Below, in pieces: positions 62,661 through 64,000 of a DNA stretch of 64,000 nucleotides. Position numbers and translations under genes: made by a program. Below the pieces are notes generated by a model. The model saw nothing but the letters and a program-made list of their open reading frames with translations, was not told where the DNA came from and made no database searches. How positions within the stretch are numbered: the stretch's first letter is position 1; each line of letters starts with the position of its first letter. The DNA comes from CAXXOK01 sp963675925 (GTDB lineage: Bacteria > Bacillota > Clostridia > Christensenellales > Aristaeellaceae). The DNA is taken from positions 1,302,001 through 1,366,000 of the forward strand of contig CAXXIB010000004.1 in the NCBI GenBank assembly GCA_963675925.2, written 5' to 3'.

Positions 62661-64000
62661 ATGAGAACATCATCCGATTGAACGCTGACTGGCGGTTTGC
62701 ACTGGGAGATCATACGCAGGCGTATTTTAAAGGGTACGACGACGGGGCGTGGGAGCAGATCATGCTGCCGCACGACTGGTCGGTTACCCTGCCTTTGACC
62801 AGAGCTGTTCAAGCGGTACAGGCTACCTGCCTGGCGGTATCGGTTGGTACCGTAAGCGCTTTACCCTTTCAGAGCTGAAGGACCGCAGGGTGCTGCTTAC
62901 GTTTGGTGGGGTGTATAAGCATGCCAGGGTGTGGATCAACTCCAACTATCTGGGTTACAGGCCGTTTGGCTACGCTTCGTTTACCTATGATATTACCGAC
63001 TTCGCCATTGAAGGGGAGAATGTGATCAGCGTTCGCTGTGAACATCAGGACCTGGCGGATTCCCGCTGGTTTACCGGCAACGGCATCTACCGTGATGTAA
63101 CATTGACCTTGTGCTCGCCTGTACACTTCAAACAGGACGGCGTATTTGCCTTTACAAAGCAGGCCCGATGCAAAAAGCGCGACACTGCAAGTGACGGCCG
63201 AGGTAACGGGAGATGCACAGCTGCATTGTGAACTGAAAGACCACACGGGAAAAAACCGTCGCAGAGGGGCAGGATACGCTGACTGTGCCCAAAACCCAAC
63301 GCTTTTGGTCCTACAGACACACCCCTACCTGTATACGCTGTCGGTAATCCGCCCCTGCAAGGCGATGCAGTGTGCGATACGCCTGGGACATACCCCTTTT
63401 GGTATTCGCACCTTTCCGTTTTTGATGCAAAACGAGGGATTTTTTTCTTAAACGACATCAACATAAAGCTAAAGGGTGTGTGCCTGCCACCACGATGGCG
63501 GGGGGTACTGGGTGCGGGCGGTTTCCCAAGGAAGTTTGGCTGCGCAGGGCTGCGTAAAGGCTGAAGGAAGTCGGTGTCAACGCCATTCGCAGCAGCCACA
63601 ATCCGCCGGATTCCCTGCTGCTCGACCTGTGCGATTCGCTGGGCTTTCTGGTGATTGACGAGGCGTTTGACGAGTGGGGAAGGCTGTAAAAATAAATGGT
63701 GGCAGGGACACAATGTGTACCCGCCGCAGCTGCATGGTTACTCGATGATTTTCCTGTCTGGCACGAGCAGGACTTGCGGGACTTGGTGCGGCGCGACCGC
63801 AATCATCCGTCCGTGATCCTCTGGTCCATCGGCAATGAGATTGATTATCCTAACGACCCCTATGTGCACCCGTTGTTTGCACAGGCGGAGGGGAACAATG
63901 ATAAAAACAAAACCGCTGCAGGAGCTGCTATACAATCCTGACAAGCCGTACATCGGTCGTCTGACGACGGTCGCCAAAGAGCTGTCCGCCATTGTCAAAG
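62661..64000 (+). pseudogene. Beta-galactosidase, glycoside hydrolase family 2 (partial, many frameshifts)
   Basis: It begins at ATG behind AAAGGAGCG; a lost A just after the start breaks the frame, which should read MRNIIRLNADWRFALGD. The jelly-roll (WEQIMLPHDWSV, GIGWYRKRFTLSELKDRRVL, FGGVYKHARVWINSNYLGYR, WFTGNGIYRDVTL) and TIM-barrel parts (GVNAIRSSHNPPDSLLLDLC, DSLGFLVIDEAFDEWG, HPSVILWSIGNEID with the acid/base Glu) are recognisable across about eight frame changes. The gene runs off the right edge. No signal peptide is seen, so it hydrolyses imported galactosides in the cytoplasm. Related GH2 activities are possible. Confidence 0.85.

Overview
The window is a chromosomal segment of an uncultivated, Gram-positive-type member of the Bacillota. 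Class Clostridia is likely, but the exact order cannot be fixed from the sequence. The evidence is the S10/spc/alpha ribosomal operon order, the KOW-domain gene between map and infA, zinc-binding forms of S4, L36 and adenylate kinase, strong purine-rich ribosome binding sites with frequent GTG/TTG starts, a YesM/YesN two-component system, and several carbohydrate ABC importers. Most of the window is moderately GC-rich. Stretches around 24.4-25.5 kb and 34.2-39 kb are visibly AT-rich.

Layout: 1-4.2 kb is the end of the spc operon (rpsE end, rpmD, rplO, secY, adk, map, KOW gene, infA, rpmJ). It is followed unexpectedly by a terminator, a reverse tetR gene, and a new promoter with a ~300-nt leader before the alpha operon (rpsM, rpsK, rpsD, rpoA, rplQ; 5.6-8.6 kb). 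8.65-9.27 kb holds ~290-bp tandem repeats carrying a minus-strand RNA-like hairpin. 9.3-18.9 kb is core/accessory metabolism: GH105 hydrolase, class II aldolase, VanW protein, nucleoside-type ABC importer without its binding protein, nitroreductase, rhodanese lipoprotein, SDR and mscL.

A tRNA-Arg(CCG) gene at 18,988 marks the left edge of an integrated island. The last 47 bp of the tRNA region recur at 34,199-34,245. Between them lie an integrase wrecked by an IS3-type fragment, a second integrase 3' end, an esterase, a ferredoxin-nitroreductase/TetR pair, decayed genes, and a complete sugar-uptake locus (two binding proteins, two permeases, YesM-like kinase, YesN-like regulator). Beyond the right repeat is an AT-rich cassette of three secreted proteins (34.8-38.7 kb), including a propeller/binding-protein fusion, interrupted by a MITE-like element. 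It is bounded by a third, diverged copy of the integrase-end repeat.

39-46.7 kb holds a DUF1847 protein, a thioredoxin-thioredoxin reductase fusion and a full Dpp/Opp-type importer. 46.9-49.8 kb is an ECF sigma/anti-sigma/secreted-protein operon. 50-53 kb is an RpiR regulator with RocB and a flavin-binding protein. 53.3-57.2 kb is perhaps the most unusual part: a CarH-like cobalamin-binding protein without a DNA-binding domain, coupled to a LolCDE/MacB-type ABC system and to a UV-damage endonuclease fused to DUF1722. 57.6-64 kb is a LacI-regulated beta-galactosidase locus (LplB/LplC permeases, binding protein, GH2). It is riddled with single-base frameshifts that look like sequence-quality errors rather than biology.
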